Assembly (NCBI GenBank): GCA_023101885.1
Contig: JALPQD010000160.1
Span: 4,001,188 to 4,065,187, forward strand
Source of the DNA: Typhlomys cinereus
Taxonomy: Eukaryota > Chordata > Mammalia > Rodentia > Platacanthomyidae
Direction of reading: 5' to 3'
Length of the DNA: 64,000 nt
Of this stretch, positions 27,301-40,500 are shown piece after piece. The notes under the pieces are model-generated. The model saw only the letters and a program-made list of their open reading frames with translations. It was not told where the DNA came from and ran no database searches. Positions within the stretch are counted from its first letter, which is position 1; every line of letters starts with the position of its first letter. Both the position numbers and the translations under genes were made by a program.

Positions 27301-28412
27301 CAACGCTTGACTTTCTGGCCACTCAGAAGACTGTGGAGGTTTTGGGAAGGTCACATTTTGTGACCCGATTGCAGCCTCAAATTCTCTAACCTTATTTTTT
27401 CCTTCTAGACACTGCAAAAAGCCGTTGACTTCAAATTGCACAATTCAGATAGCAACACCTGGGAAAGGCAAGAAATCAACACCCAAACCTGTCCCTATTC
27501 TAGCAGCTGGTTTTTGCCCAGACAAAACATCTCTGCTGCTTGTGTATGGCAATTGGTTCCAGCCAACTATTGAGCGAGTGGTAAGTAGCTGTTCTCGAGG
27601 AAATAGTGCAGCATTAAACGTATGCAAGGGAGAAAGTGATGTGATGAAGGATATTTCTCATGGGAATAGTTGGATGCTCATTTGGTGCTGTATTTATTTT
27701 TGAGAACTGTTTCATTTAACCTAACACCTAAAATAGCATTTTCCTACCTAGTTAGCTATAAGGCATTATTTGAGATACATTTAATGTTACTATTTCCCTT
27801 CTTTTTGTATTTTATCTTAGAAATCTGATATTTTGTATATATACCTTGCTTTGAACTAGTCATATTTCTAGAGTCTGAGCCACATGTTCCTATTGGGTAC
27901 TCTCTTGGTCAACATGGGCATGACTTGGTTTGAATTGTGCCAATTGCATACAATATAAACCTAAGTAAAAGTCTTTAGTGGCAGTGTTCATTTTTAAAAC
28001 TTATGTGTGTATGTTACACGCATGCATGTATGCGCAGTGTGTGTGCAGTGTGTGTGCATGTCCAGAGACCAAAGGCGGGTTTAGTGCATCTGCTTTAATC
28101 CTCTGAGCAGGGACTATCCTTGAACCCGAGCTCATCGTCCTGCCTCCTCCTCCTCAGTGCTGAGGTTACAGACGTGCAGTTTTTTGTGGGAGCCTTCCAC
28201 AATATTTTGGGGAGTTTTTAAAAGGCCCAGCTTGTTCTGTGGCTGCTGGAGTCTGAACTCACATAAGCGCTACAGTCATACATTTCTATAGGCTGCTCAT
28301 TCAGGTTTCCTAATGGAAACATAATCGATAGTACTTTGTAATATTTTTACTACAGAAATTTCTTTGAAGACTAGCCACGTAAACACCTTTTTTTATTATT
28401 ATTATTTTTTTA

Positions 28413-28459
<47 letters not shown>

Positions 28460-31400
28460 GTCAGAGGGCACTCGCTATGTGTCCCTGTGGAGGACCAAGG
28501 GTGACTTCGGGCATCATCCTGGATTGTTTTTGCTCCTTTTTGCCTTGCTCGGGGATTTCCAAAGCTCTGCCCATCAGGGCCAGAAGTGCAGGCCCCCACC
28601 GTTCCCGCCCGGTGTTTTTTACATGGGACCTGGGATATGAACTTAGGACCTTCTGCTTATGAGGCAGACTCAACCCCTAAGACTCTCACCAGTCCAATCT
28701 TGGATACTCTTGAGTCTGTAAGGGGCAAGGGAGCTTGCCCTCCCTCACTCCCTCCCTCCCCCGGTCCCTCCCTTCCTCGCTTCCTCCCTCTTCCCTCCCT
28801 CCCGTGTGTTTGTGTTTGAGAGGAAGAGAAAGAGCGAGCACAATGTCCATGGGAGGTCAGAGGATACTTCTGGAAGTCAGTTCTCTTTTTCCATCATGTG
28901 GGTTCTGGGTATTGAACTCAGGTTACCGGATTTGCTCACAGGTACTTTTTACCTTTTGTAAAGACCATTTTCCTGATTGCCTTTGTACTATTTAGCATCC
29001 CTTCCCTCCCAATTCCCAAAGTCAAACAAGTTCTTGTTCAAGGGTATACTGGTTCTTTCTTTTTTTATATAGTCATCACTGATATCATGTCACTCTGAGT
29101 GTCGATTGTGGCTAACAGTTCTTTGTGGGAGCCTTCCACAATATTTTGGGGAGTTTTTAAAAATACAGTAATTTTTTCACTGTTGTTAATCATAGTTGCT
29201 TTGTTTTGACACTTTTTCTTTTCCCTTCCGATCTCTCTTCTTTTATAAAACTATTTCTAGGTTTTAAACTCCAAAGAAACTCACATATGTTTAGAAAGAG
29301 ATATTTCCAATTGCTGGGTCCCGAAAGTAGAAACTGCTGTAACAAAGGTGAGTACGTTTCAGATTTAATGGATCTAGGTGAACTGAAGTAGATTAGTATA
29401 ATGCTTAGATTGAGTTCATTAATCTTTTTTCCCTTGTCCTGAGATATCCTTACTATGTAGCTTAGGCTGGCCTAATAAAAGTGCAGGCCTGAGACTTCAG
29501 GTTCTTAATGGCCCCTGCTGCATCACTGAACCTTGCTTGCTCTTATTTTTAAATATCCTATTTATGGTCTTTCCTTAGAAATTTTTATGGGATTATGCTT
29601 TTAGTTATCAGGATTGTAAAACTTCATTTCTGTTCTTTTGTCGACTGAGTGTGAATACATTAGCCAGCAGTTGCAGACCTTTTGCTTGGTCCCTCCCTAT
29701 CTTGTGCTTGATCATCTAGACAGATGTAGGGATGTCAGCATTAAACTTCAATACTTAACAGAGTATAACTTTGTTAAGAGGAATGTTACATTTCAATGTA
29801 ACCACAATGGAGACAGAGTTCATCGTTCTTTGAATATAACCTGATGTGTCTGTAGATGGAGTGAGAGGAAAGGGAGTAGGACAGTCAAGTCATGCTGTGA
29901 TGACATCCACGTGGTTTCGCTTCTGGCTGAGTTTCAGAGATGACACCTTTCTCTTGGCTGTCTGAGCATTTTTGGCAAAGACTGAGTTCTGAAGATAGTC
30001 GTAAAAGTTTTAAGACTTTGTTCTCGTAACAGTTTTTAAGGTATATTAAATTTGTTTATTTGAAAAGAGGAGGCTAGTAGCAGACGTGTGAGTGTAGAGG
30101 ACAACTTTTGGGAATCGTTCCTATTCTGGGCACTGGGAACTGAACTCAGGTCATTGGGTTTGTGGGCAGGTAATGACCATGGAGCCACCTCACTAGTTCG
30201 TCAGTTTTTAGTCTATATCCTTGTGTAGTCAGAAGATTGTGTTTTTCATAGTTTTTACACTTGGACTGCAAACTGTAAAACCACAAGCTTTCAGATCATT
30301 ACTTAAGTTTATTTGTCAACATTCAGTGAAAGTGTATCTTGAGTTCCTGTCATGCTAGGTAGTTTAGTGAATTCTGGGGTAGAGAACCCTTTGAGAATTG
30401 CTTGTTTTCTCGTGGAGGAAGCATCAGAACTAAGGTTTCATTTCTTTTCTACACCCCTGACACTGTGCGGGATAGGTGAAAACACCAGTGGTGAACTCCG
30501 AAGCAAAGGTTCTGGTGCCTGGGATTCCTGGACACCATGCACCGATCAAGCCGCCACCGCCACCCACGCAAACCAAGGAGGTCGAGAACAAGAGGAAATT
30601 AGGGGGCAATGAGGTAATACAACTGTTGAGACCATATGGTTGAATGTGATGTTTAAGAAAACTTCAGGGCTGGAGAGTGTTTTGGATGGAGCCAATTTTA
30701 ACTTTTCAGAAATTTCTTGAGATTGCTGCTGTTAGTCCTGTCTTCCAGGCAACCTAGCCTCCAAAATCTTAGGTCATTGCCTTTATAGGACTCAAATGGC
30801 CACCATTCAGAAAGATGATTCTTTTGTTAACCAACAATTCAACTTTGGCCTCTTGCTAATAGTTAACAGTATAATAAATAAGGTCGACGAGATCGTCGGG
30901 GTGTGCTGTGATGACTTTCATTGGGTTTCGCATGTTGCTGAGTTCCAGTGATGCCTCTTTCTCTTGGCTGTCTGAGCAACCCTGGCTGTCGACGGTAACG
31001 TTCTCTTGCTTTGTGGTCTCCTCCCAGAATCCTCTGCCATGTGGGTCCTCACATGTAGTCTCATCTGTCGTTTATATGTCTTTCACTTTTCGATGAAAGA
31101 ATTTTAACTTCCTCAGTTTTATGCTAGCAAAAAAAGTTTCTTTTAACTGATTTAAATGTCTCTTCAGTGTCGAGGTTGAGGATAATCTTGGTATTTATAA
31201 GAACCTTTTCTCAGTAATGTGAGCTTGTGTGAACATTCTTTAGCTTGACCTAGAATGGTTTGTATAATTTTTTCTTACCTTAGACAAATGTTCTGAGTGC
31301 CACAGCCCAACCTTTTAAGGTTTTTTCATGTCATAACCCAAGTAGGGAGCTTTCTTAGTCACACAACAAATATATGGTGTGGCTTAGTGCCCAGGAGCTG

Positions 31401-31471
31401 ATAGAATAGGACTTGTCTTAGTCAGGAATCAGTTTTTTGGTTCAGTTGACTTTTTAAAAAGCTTTATTAAT

Positions 31472-31547
<76 letters not shown>

Positions 31548-34500
31548 ACACTATAAATAATGCTTGGATGGAGGTCAGAGGACAACTTTCAGAATCAGTC
31601 CTCTCCTACCATGTGGGCTTCAGGTTTCCAGGTTTCTGAGCCAGTGCCTTACCGGCTATGCTATCTCACCCTGTTTTCAATTGGCTTTTTAACTTAATTT
31701 TACACTTAAATTTTACTTGGCGAACCGTCATTTGGCTTTCACTAATAAAAAATAGAAGATGCTTTAAGGATTGTTTGGAGAATATAACTTTATCCTTGGA
31801 CAGATCTTGAACAGATGCCAAGGGGTTGTTCTGGAAGACTTGTGTGTAACGGGTCTTGTCTTAGCTTTGATAACAGGATGCCAGGCCCTTGCGTTTTTTA
31901 AAATCTCCTCTTAATGAGATTTTTCTGATTTACATTTTCAAATTATGTCCTCACCTTTTTTTTTTTAAGAATCTGGAACCCTCCCTTGCAGTTCTTTTCA
32001 CTTGTCTCCCATATTACTATTATGATAATGAGGTTCTTTTGGATAGAGGTTTAGGGTTGAGTTTTGTTTCCAAACTCCTCTAAACCTGTGTGGTTAACCT
32101 TAATGGTTGTTTCTGTTCTCAGATTAGCATTGAAGAACGCCTGGGTGCGATGGATATAGACACCAAAGGAAGGAAGGATGACCTTCTGCAGACAAACAGC
32201 TTTCCAATTCTTCTCACACAGGGCTTGGAAAGTAATGATTTTGAAATGCTAAATGTAAGTATTACTTTTGCAGTTATCAAGTAGTTTTCAGGTGACTGAG
32301 ATGGGTTTTTCTTAGAAAGCACTGGTAGAACACTCAGTGAATAGTCTTGATCTCCTGTATTTTGTAACTTGGTGTTTTGTAAAGTTTGCCCAGTATGTCC
32401 ACTCTGGTGGCACTGTGCAGACTGTCACCAAAGGATTGAATTCTCTTAAACTTGGAATGCATTTTCTCATAGAAACATCATGCATTGTTAGATGCTTAGG
32501 CTTTAGCTATTGAAAGCCTGTTAAATGTAGCTGAACTGTAACACTCAGCATTCTAGATCACAATTTATATTTTTTTCTGTAGGAAAATGCGTTCCTGGGT
32601 TTTTACTCTGGATTCCAGAAACTTATTTCCCCCTGGCCGTGAGGGGGCAGTGAGGTGGAACCTTGGCAATGGGTAGGAGGTTTTGTGGGGGAGATTCGAG
32701 AGGGTTGGGGTTATGTTGTAACATATTTAGCAATAAAAGTTCTAGAGACTATAAAAGAAATACTTATGATTTCTGTGTTAACTCTGTTTAAATTCACAAT
32801 TCTACAGTGGTCTGACATTATTAAAATGCAGACACTAGATATTAGTGCTGCTGGCTAGTTTAAGTGCTTCGTTGAGTGCTTTTGAACAGTGTTTTTGAAA
32901 TGCAACATAGTTTAATCTGCATCCCTGCCCATGTGACTGTGCTTGGAAGCCCCCCTTACTTAGCAGGTAAACCAGGTTTCAGGTTTGTGTTGTTTTTTCT
33001 TAGAAACACTAAAAAACCATAGGACACTGTGAACCTGCCTTGAAGCACTTTTCGTGGCTTTCTCTCTACTCTGTTCCCAACTTACCTCCCAGGTTGTATT
33101 GTAGCAAATCTTAGAAATTATCAAATATTATTTCAGCCACTGACACATGCTTATTCAAGTCCTTTAAAAAACTTAGCTATAATCCATTATCACTTAAAAA
33201 TGTTAGCGGTTTTCCTTAAAATTATAAAATTTTACTAGTGATTATATTTGCTTGGTTATCTTATGAACATTCTTTGGAAAATGGCTTAGTTCATAATTAA
33301 AAAATATATTCTCATGGTATAAAATTAAGAAGATATATTAAAAACAGCATTTAAAATTTTTTTTACATTAAGCAGTTAAAAACCATGCACATCTTCTGTC
33401 ATTCAGATATAGTTATAAAAATATTTCAGAGATGCTCTGTGTATATGTTTACATAATTCAATCCATTCCATACTTACAAGGGTTTTTATGTTCATTAAGG
33501 GTGTTATACCTGCATTCATATTATTTTTACCTTATACACTCCAAATTCCCATTGCCCCACCCCCACTTTCTGCTTTTCCCTTCTGTTTCCACGTCCTTCT
33601 GTGTGTGATGGCTTACTAAATCCCATCTGGGTCACTGTTAGTGATGTGTTTGGGTATTTGGTGGAGCAAGGACAATACACTAGTGGGCATATCACTGGGG
33701 AGAGTTGCTTTCCTTCTTTCCCATCCTGTCTTAACCTTAGTTAATCTCTGCGGTGTTGTGTCTTTTGAGGTCTTTCCCCCTTTGTGATGTGAAGTAGATC
33801 TGGTGGAAGTAGATGCAGCTGCAGTGAGTTCATGGTTGCAAGGTCTTGCTGTGTCCCAAAGATAACATATGTCTTGAACCCCCACCACCCTCTCTGCCAT
33901 GCTCTCTGAGCCATAGGATCAGGGCAGTTTAAATGTCCTGTTTAGGGCTGAGCAATCTACATTTGCTTTTTCTGCACTTTGACCAATTGTGATTTTCTGT
34001 AACAAACACCTTCCATTGCAAAAGGAAATTTTTAGATTGAGTTTTGAGCGTTCCTCTAATCTATAGGTACACTGATAAATGTTTGGAAGTCCGTATAACT
34101 AAAGCCTAATAGTCCTCCCCATAGAGTATATGTCCTCTTCTTTCAGAGGTTCTTGATCCAGTGTACAGTACTGACAATGTGATCCCTGCTTGAAAATGGG
34201 CCTTAAGTCTAATCAGAGTAGTTGGTTTCTCCCTTGACATTCATGTCACTGTGGCGCTGTCAATCACCCTTGGCATGCTTGTTGCTCTAGCTTGCAGCTT
34301 TCAAGGTGAATGAGACTTTTTGGTTGCTTTCTGCCCCAGCAGCTTACGTAGTACTTCTGGTGTTACGAAAGCTGGCCAGTAAGGTAGAAGCTTACAGACC
34401 ACTTTCAGCTTGTTTTTTCTGTGACCTGGGATCAACCTGTGCTCAGCTTGGGATCTTGCTGTCAGTTTCTGGAGGACAACCAAGAGCAGTGGGAAAAGAC

Positions 34501-37500
34501 ATCTTTTGGGGGTCCTTTGAGACCTCTCTGACCAACAACATATTAAGAAATATTAAATACCCATTTTAAGTGTATAATTATATGCCAATTTTGGTTAATT
34601 GCCTATGGCTGCTAGTAGGAGTATCATTTTCTGCTATACCCTATCTACCCTTATTTGACACTTTTTTTAAAAGAATTTTTTTTTACGAATTTGTAATACA
34701 AAAGGTTTCTGTCTGGCTCTGTCTTATCTTAGTGCTGCTTATTACTTTTGCCACCCCTTCCTGTGTCCTATCTCTGGTCTTCCTCTCAAACCTTCCTTCT
34801 CTACCTTTTTATCTTCTGTGGTCTTTAAATCACCATTCTCTGGTCTTTCCCCATCACTCAATGTTTCCCGCTTCCCCACAGTTCCTCTCAGGTGTGTGTG
34901 TACATGCTTTTTATTTTGATGACTGTTAGAGATATTCTTACTTAAACATGTAGAACTGGAAGTTCTGTACTAGCATCTGGCATTTCAAATACTTGGGGTT
35001 TTTCTTTCTGTATCTTAAATCTCTCATCTTTTCTAGTTCCATCCATTTACCAGTGAATTTCATAATTCATTTTTCTTGAGCTGAATTATGTTCCATTGTA
35101 TGTAGAACCCTTAATAACAAGATAGTTAATGTATTTAAAATATTTATGGGAGAGAACGAACATACATGCCATGCCATGGTTGGAAGTCAGTGGTTATCCG
35201 GGGATTGAACTGTCAGGTTACAATTTTGCGAATAGGTGCCTTATGCACTGAGCTTTCTGGCTCTGGTTAACGTTTCAGTAGTTCACAGAAAAATTAAGTT
35301 CAACAGTAAGCACATGTAAAAGTTTCATATGCCATGATCAAAGAAAGGCTTATTGAAAATCACAGTGAGATAATATATACCTGTTACAGATTGGTTAAAA
35401 TTAAAAAGACCACATACTGTGTTGTTCTGGGTACATAGTCACCCTTGATGGTTGCAATAGTACAGCTACCTTGCAAGACAGTTAATTAAAAGTATAGATG
35501 TTACTGTCCAGCCTGCTGTCCTTTTCTGGGACATTAAAAAAATGTGGGTAAAGATATTAGCTGCACAATCCTGGGGACCTGGAGTTTCATCTCTAGAACC
35601 ATCATGGATGAAGAGAACCACTCAAGCAATTTGTTCTCTAATTTGCACACATACTAATTAAATTTTTAAAAAGTATAACATGCACCTAACATAACATAAC
35701 CATTCTGCTCTGTCATTATCAACAGAGTAACAGTATGCTCTTACAAAGACTAACATTAAAAACCCCAAATTGGACAGGATTCTATGCTTTAATAGATGAA
35801 TACATAGGACAATTGTTTCTCTAGCAGTGTAAGGGATGTATTGTCTGTAGACTGAAGGCATGGATGAATCTCAAATTCATGTTCTGGGAATGAAACCTGA
35901 GAAAGTGCAAAATAGCGTGATTCTGTTTGTTTAAACTGTCTGGAAACTGCATGCCAAGGTAGAGTTCAGTGGCTGTCTAGGGATGGGATTTGAAGGAGGG
36001 GTAGATTGCAAAGAGCCCAAGGGCACTTGGGGGTATAGAGCATTTTTATCATGTTTGTTTCATGGGAAAATGTGCTTGTCCTACTGATATGGTGTCTTTG
36101 CATGTGTGCTGTTTATTATGTTCAGTTGCACTGCCACACAGTCTTAAAAGAAAAATCTCGTCACTAGCATCATCTCAGGAGTCTTTACTGGTTCATAGAG
36201 TATTTCTTTAAGTATATCTGGCTGACATCACTGTGGCTGTTCTCTTCATTATCATATTCCTCAGTTTGGGGCAATTTGTTTATTTGAGGCAGAGAGGGTG
36301 GATGTGTCCTATGGAGGACAACTTTCAGAAGTCCACCATGTGGGCTCCAGGGATCAAATTTAAATTGCTAAATTTGCATTAGGCACCTTTACCCAGCGAA
36401 CTGAAGTAAGACATCTCTCCATCTCAGAGGCAAATTCCCTGCCTAGGCTCTCCATTACTTTCTTAGTCCTGGGATTAAACCCTGGGACAGACAAACGTTC
36501 TAACTACTTAGGCATATTCCTAAGCCTTTTTAAAACTTCTCTCAAAGCAGTATCTTGGTAAGTTGTCCAGACAGGCCTCAAGGTCTTAATGCTCCTGCCT
36601 TGGCCTCTAAGAAGCTGGGATTGAAGCGTTTACCACCCTGCCTGACTTCATGTTTTTCTTTGTACTTTGTATTTTGGTTATTTGAAAATGAAATTTTATG
36701 TTAATTGGAAACGGAAGATCAAGATGGTACATCCCTCGTTTTTCCAGTAACTGCATAAAAGGATTTTATTTTCTTTTATCTAAGAAACTTCCCAATTATT
36801 CAGTCAATCGTTTTAAAGTAGTATTTGTTGGACTGGAAAAAGGCTTGGTGTTAAAACAATTTAACAAACAAGTAAAATCTGATTACAATTCTGAAAAGAT
36901 ATCTAAAGAGTTGACAGAACTGATTGGAAACCAATTTACTGTGTCTTGCATCTGGTACTTCTCGTGTTTACTTTTTTTTTATTTTTTATTTTGAAGTGTG
37001 TACCAGTGGGGCACTATGTGTGCCAGAGAAGACCCAGGGGTGACTTTTGGCGTCATCCTGGATTGCTCTACCTCCTTTTTGTTTTTTTGCTCTGCGATTT
37101 CCCAGGCTTTGCCTTCCAGAGCTGAAAGTGCAGGCTGCTGCCATTTCAGCCTGGCGTTTTTAACATGGGATTTGGGATCCAAACTCAGGTCCTCCTGCTT
37201 GCAAGGCAGACTCTTAACTCTTGAGCTGTCTTTCCAGTCCTTATTTATATTTTAAGGTATATAAGACTTACATCTAGTTCTGACAAAATGAAAGACTACA
37301 CAGATGTATCTTCTGAGGGCCAGAATCAGGATTTGTCTGCTCTGTTCCTTTTTTTACAGTCCAGGCTGGAACCTGGGTTTTTTCCCAGAGATCTGGTCTT
37401 GAAGTGCTGTAGTGAAAGCATTTATTTTTTGATAAGTTTAAAATTTTATCAAAATGATAACAATGTGTGGGAGTTCCTTTTATCAGAGCCCCTGTATGAC

Positions 37501-40500
37501 TGTGCGATGTTACTGTTGAACTCGCTTTTGTGTGGATGCAGCTTTTATCTGATTAAAAAAAAGAGATGGAGAACATCTTTAAATTAGAACATGTATGTGT
37601 GTAAATGCACGAAAACGTTCCTTTGTATGATGTCTGGGGACAGTACCCACCTGGTATCCACCAGGTGTAGTATTGCATTTTCCATTTAGTGTCTCCAGCT
37701 TGATTTTCCAAATTCAGTTAGTTTATTGCCCTGGGCTCTTTGAAATCATTTTTAGGTACAACTTTTCTTAGTTTGTAAGTGTATTTTATCCTAATAATTC
37801 TTTTCTTTTCTCACAGAAAGTACTGCAGACTAGGAATTTGAACCTAATAAAGAAGACTGTGTTGAGGATACCCTTGCATGCTGTAATCCCATTGTTGCAA
37901 GAGGTAACAGCTGCTTTTTCATCCTAAGATCTGCCCGCTGTCAGCACCCAGATCTGGAGAAGTGGATATGCATTAAATGTAGCATTTAGAGAACAAGCAA
38001 GACATGGACAGGAGAGAGGCACTTTGGGCAAAGTAAAATTGGTGAATTCTCCTTTCTCTTAATTAAATTAGATGGGGAGTAAACATCTACCTAGAAAGGC
38101 ATTTTCAGGTTTAAAGTAAACACTGGGGGGTGTGTCATACCACCAATGGGGAGCCTCAACAAACGTTTTTGTTTTTAAGATATTTACTTATTTAGTAGAG
38201 AGAGAGAGGGAGAGAGAGAAAGAAAACAAGTGTCAGGATGTCATGGCGCATGGATGGAGATTGGAGTACAACTTTGGGAAATCATTTTCTCTTCTACCAT
38301 TGGGTTTCTAGGGATTAAACTCAAGCTGCTAGGTTAGTGAGCAGATGCCTTAATTGCTGGTCTGGAGCATGCGGATTCTTTGGTTTTTCTCTGTATGTCT
38401 TGTGAGGTACTCTAGCGTAACATGGAGACTGTTCATGCACGTATTTATAAGGCGAGTTGAATTAAGATTATCTAGTAGTGTAGCCTCTGACCCCACAAGA
38501 ATAGCTTGTACTTTTCCTGTTTGTGCTAGTACAGTCTTTGCTGAGTAGCTTTATTTATCAGTACTGAGAAAGGAGCAGGGAGCAGTTAGGGAGTGGTGAG
38601 AATGGGACAAAAGACAGGAAACCCCAAATGGTACCAAGAGTTTAAGTATAACTCAGGCAAACCCCAAGACTGGATTTATTCTGGGTTCCAGGAAGGAGTT
38701 CTGAGGTTCTTCATGTATTGAATTTAATTTTGTAATCAGTTTAAAAGAATAGAATAAATTATTAAAAATTAAACATGAAGAAGTATCTTAATGAAAGTAG
38801 TTTTGTTGTTAGCAGTGTAGGCTGGTTTGCCAGAATTGGTGGTAGAGACATTACAAAAACAGTATTAGATACTGGAAAAGTTTGGATATATTCTTTGGGT
38901 ATTGTCTATTCCAAAACAAAACTGTCATTCTTTTCTATGAATTCCTAAAAAAAAAAAAAAAAATGGAGACACTATTTAAATGCAAAGAACTTACCATTTT
39001 TTAGTCACAGTATTTCTTCATGTGTTTCTAGATCATACATTAGTCATGTCAAAAAAGAAATCCTGTCCCAGTAGTGGTGACTCTACCTCCCCCCCATTCT
39101 TAATCATGATTTTGTCTCTGTGGATTTGCCTGTTCTTGGCATTCATATGGATCATAGCTTAGATTTCTGTCGGTGATGATTCTTGTGAGCATCAATTAGA
39201 ATATGTTAGGTGGAAAGTGATTGCTGCATGGGATGTATGTAATTATTTTCTGGGATTGATGGAGACAAAGTATTGGCACTAACTGAGTTTTTCTCTCCTT
39301 TAGCTCACAAAAAGGTTGCAAGGACATCCTAACAGGTAAGCTGTTCAGGTGACTTCAGTTACTTTGTTTTTGAGACAGGATTTCAATATGTATCATCAGT
39401 TGGCTTGAAACTCACCATCTTCTTGCCTCAGCCTCCCTCAGGCACAGGGACTACAGGTTGTGCCGCCACCAAAGCTAATTGCTTTGTTTTTAAAAGTAAA
39501 TTAGAGATGACTGTTGAAAGCAGTGAGCAGGCTAGGGATGGCAGAGTACTTGCCTCATACAAAGCAGCGAGCAGGCTGGGGATGGCAGAGTACTTGTCTC
39601 ATACAAAGCAGTGAGCAGGCTAGGGATGGCAGAGTACTTGCCTCATATAGTCTCAAGACCTTACCTGGATCCCCAGTAGTCTCACATACTAATAGAAATT
39701 TTCGAAGTGTCAAATATGACTTCTTACCATCTAAGTCAAGTGATTCTTAAATTTTAAGTGATTTTTATTAGGGTTTTCTTTTGATAGCTCATGTGTGTGG
39801 ATATTTTAGCTAAAGGTAACTTTTGTGAGTTTTTCCCTTATCTGATTCAACATTTAAGCAGAAAGTGTACATTGTAGAATTAAAGTTTAGGATGATACTG
39901 TTGCTGGTGCATGTTTTTTTTTCTTCTTTCTGTGTCTGTGTTCGTGTGTGTGCACACTCAGGTGTTTTAAAGAGACAGAAGTCAACTTTTGGGTGTTTTC
40001 TTCAGTTGCTCCCCACTGGTTTTTTGAGACAGGATTTCTCATTGAACAATTCTACAGGACTGTTGCCCCAGACAGAATCTTCTGTCTCTGCCCCCCAGTG
40101 TTGACTACAATTGCAGCACTGCCCCCCCTCCCCATCTTTTTTTCCTTTACATAAGCACAGTGATCATAAGCTTGTCTGACAAGCACTTTTAACTGAGCCA
40201 TCTCTCCTGACCCCTATTGATACCACTCCCCACTAGCTCTATTAAGCTTGAGTTCACAAAAAGGGAAGTCATTAAATAGGATAGAACTGCACGGTTTTGG
40301 TCTGTTTGCTTTTTAATGTTGCTGCAGAAGACTGCTTTTTGTTCCTAATAGGGAATAGATGGTATGTTCAAATATGAGGCTCGTAAAGTGGAAAATCATT
40401 TAGCTGAAGATTACTGCCCTGCTTCAGTTAGGAGGTAGAGCATGAGCCATGTTCTTGTTTTATTTTATTTTTTTTTAACATTTTTTATTATTATTTCCGC

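Noticed and set aside
36698..36994. 98-codon frame with a fairly protein-like composition in intron 11
   Set aside because: No family is recognised and its 3' end runs into a SINE. An unbroken 98-codon stretch can arise by chance; I cannot support a gene.
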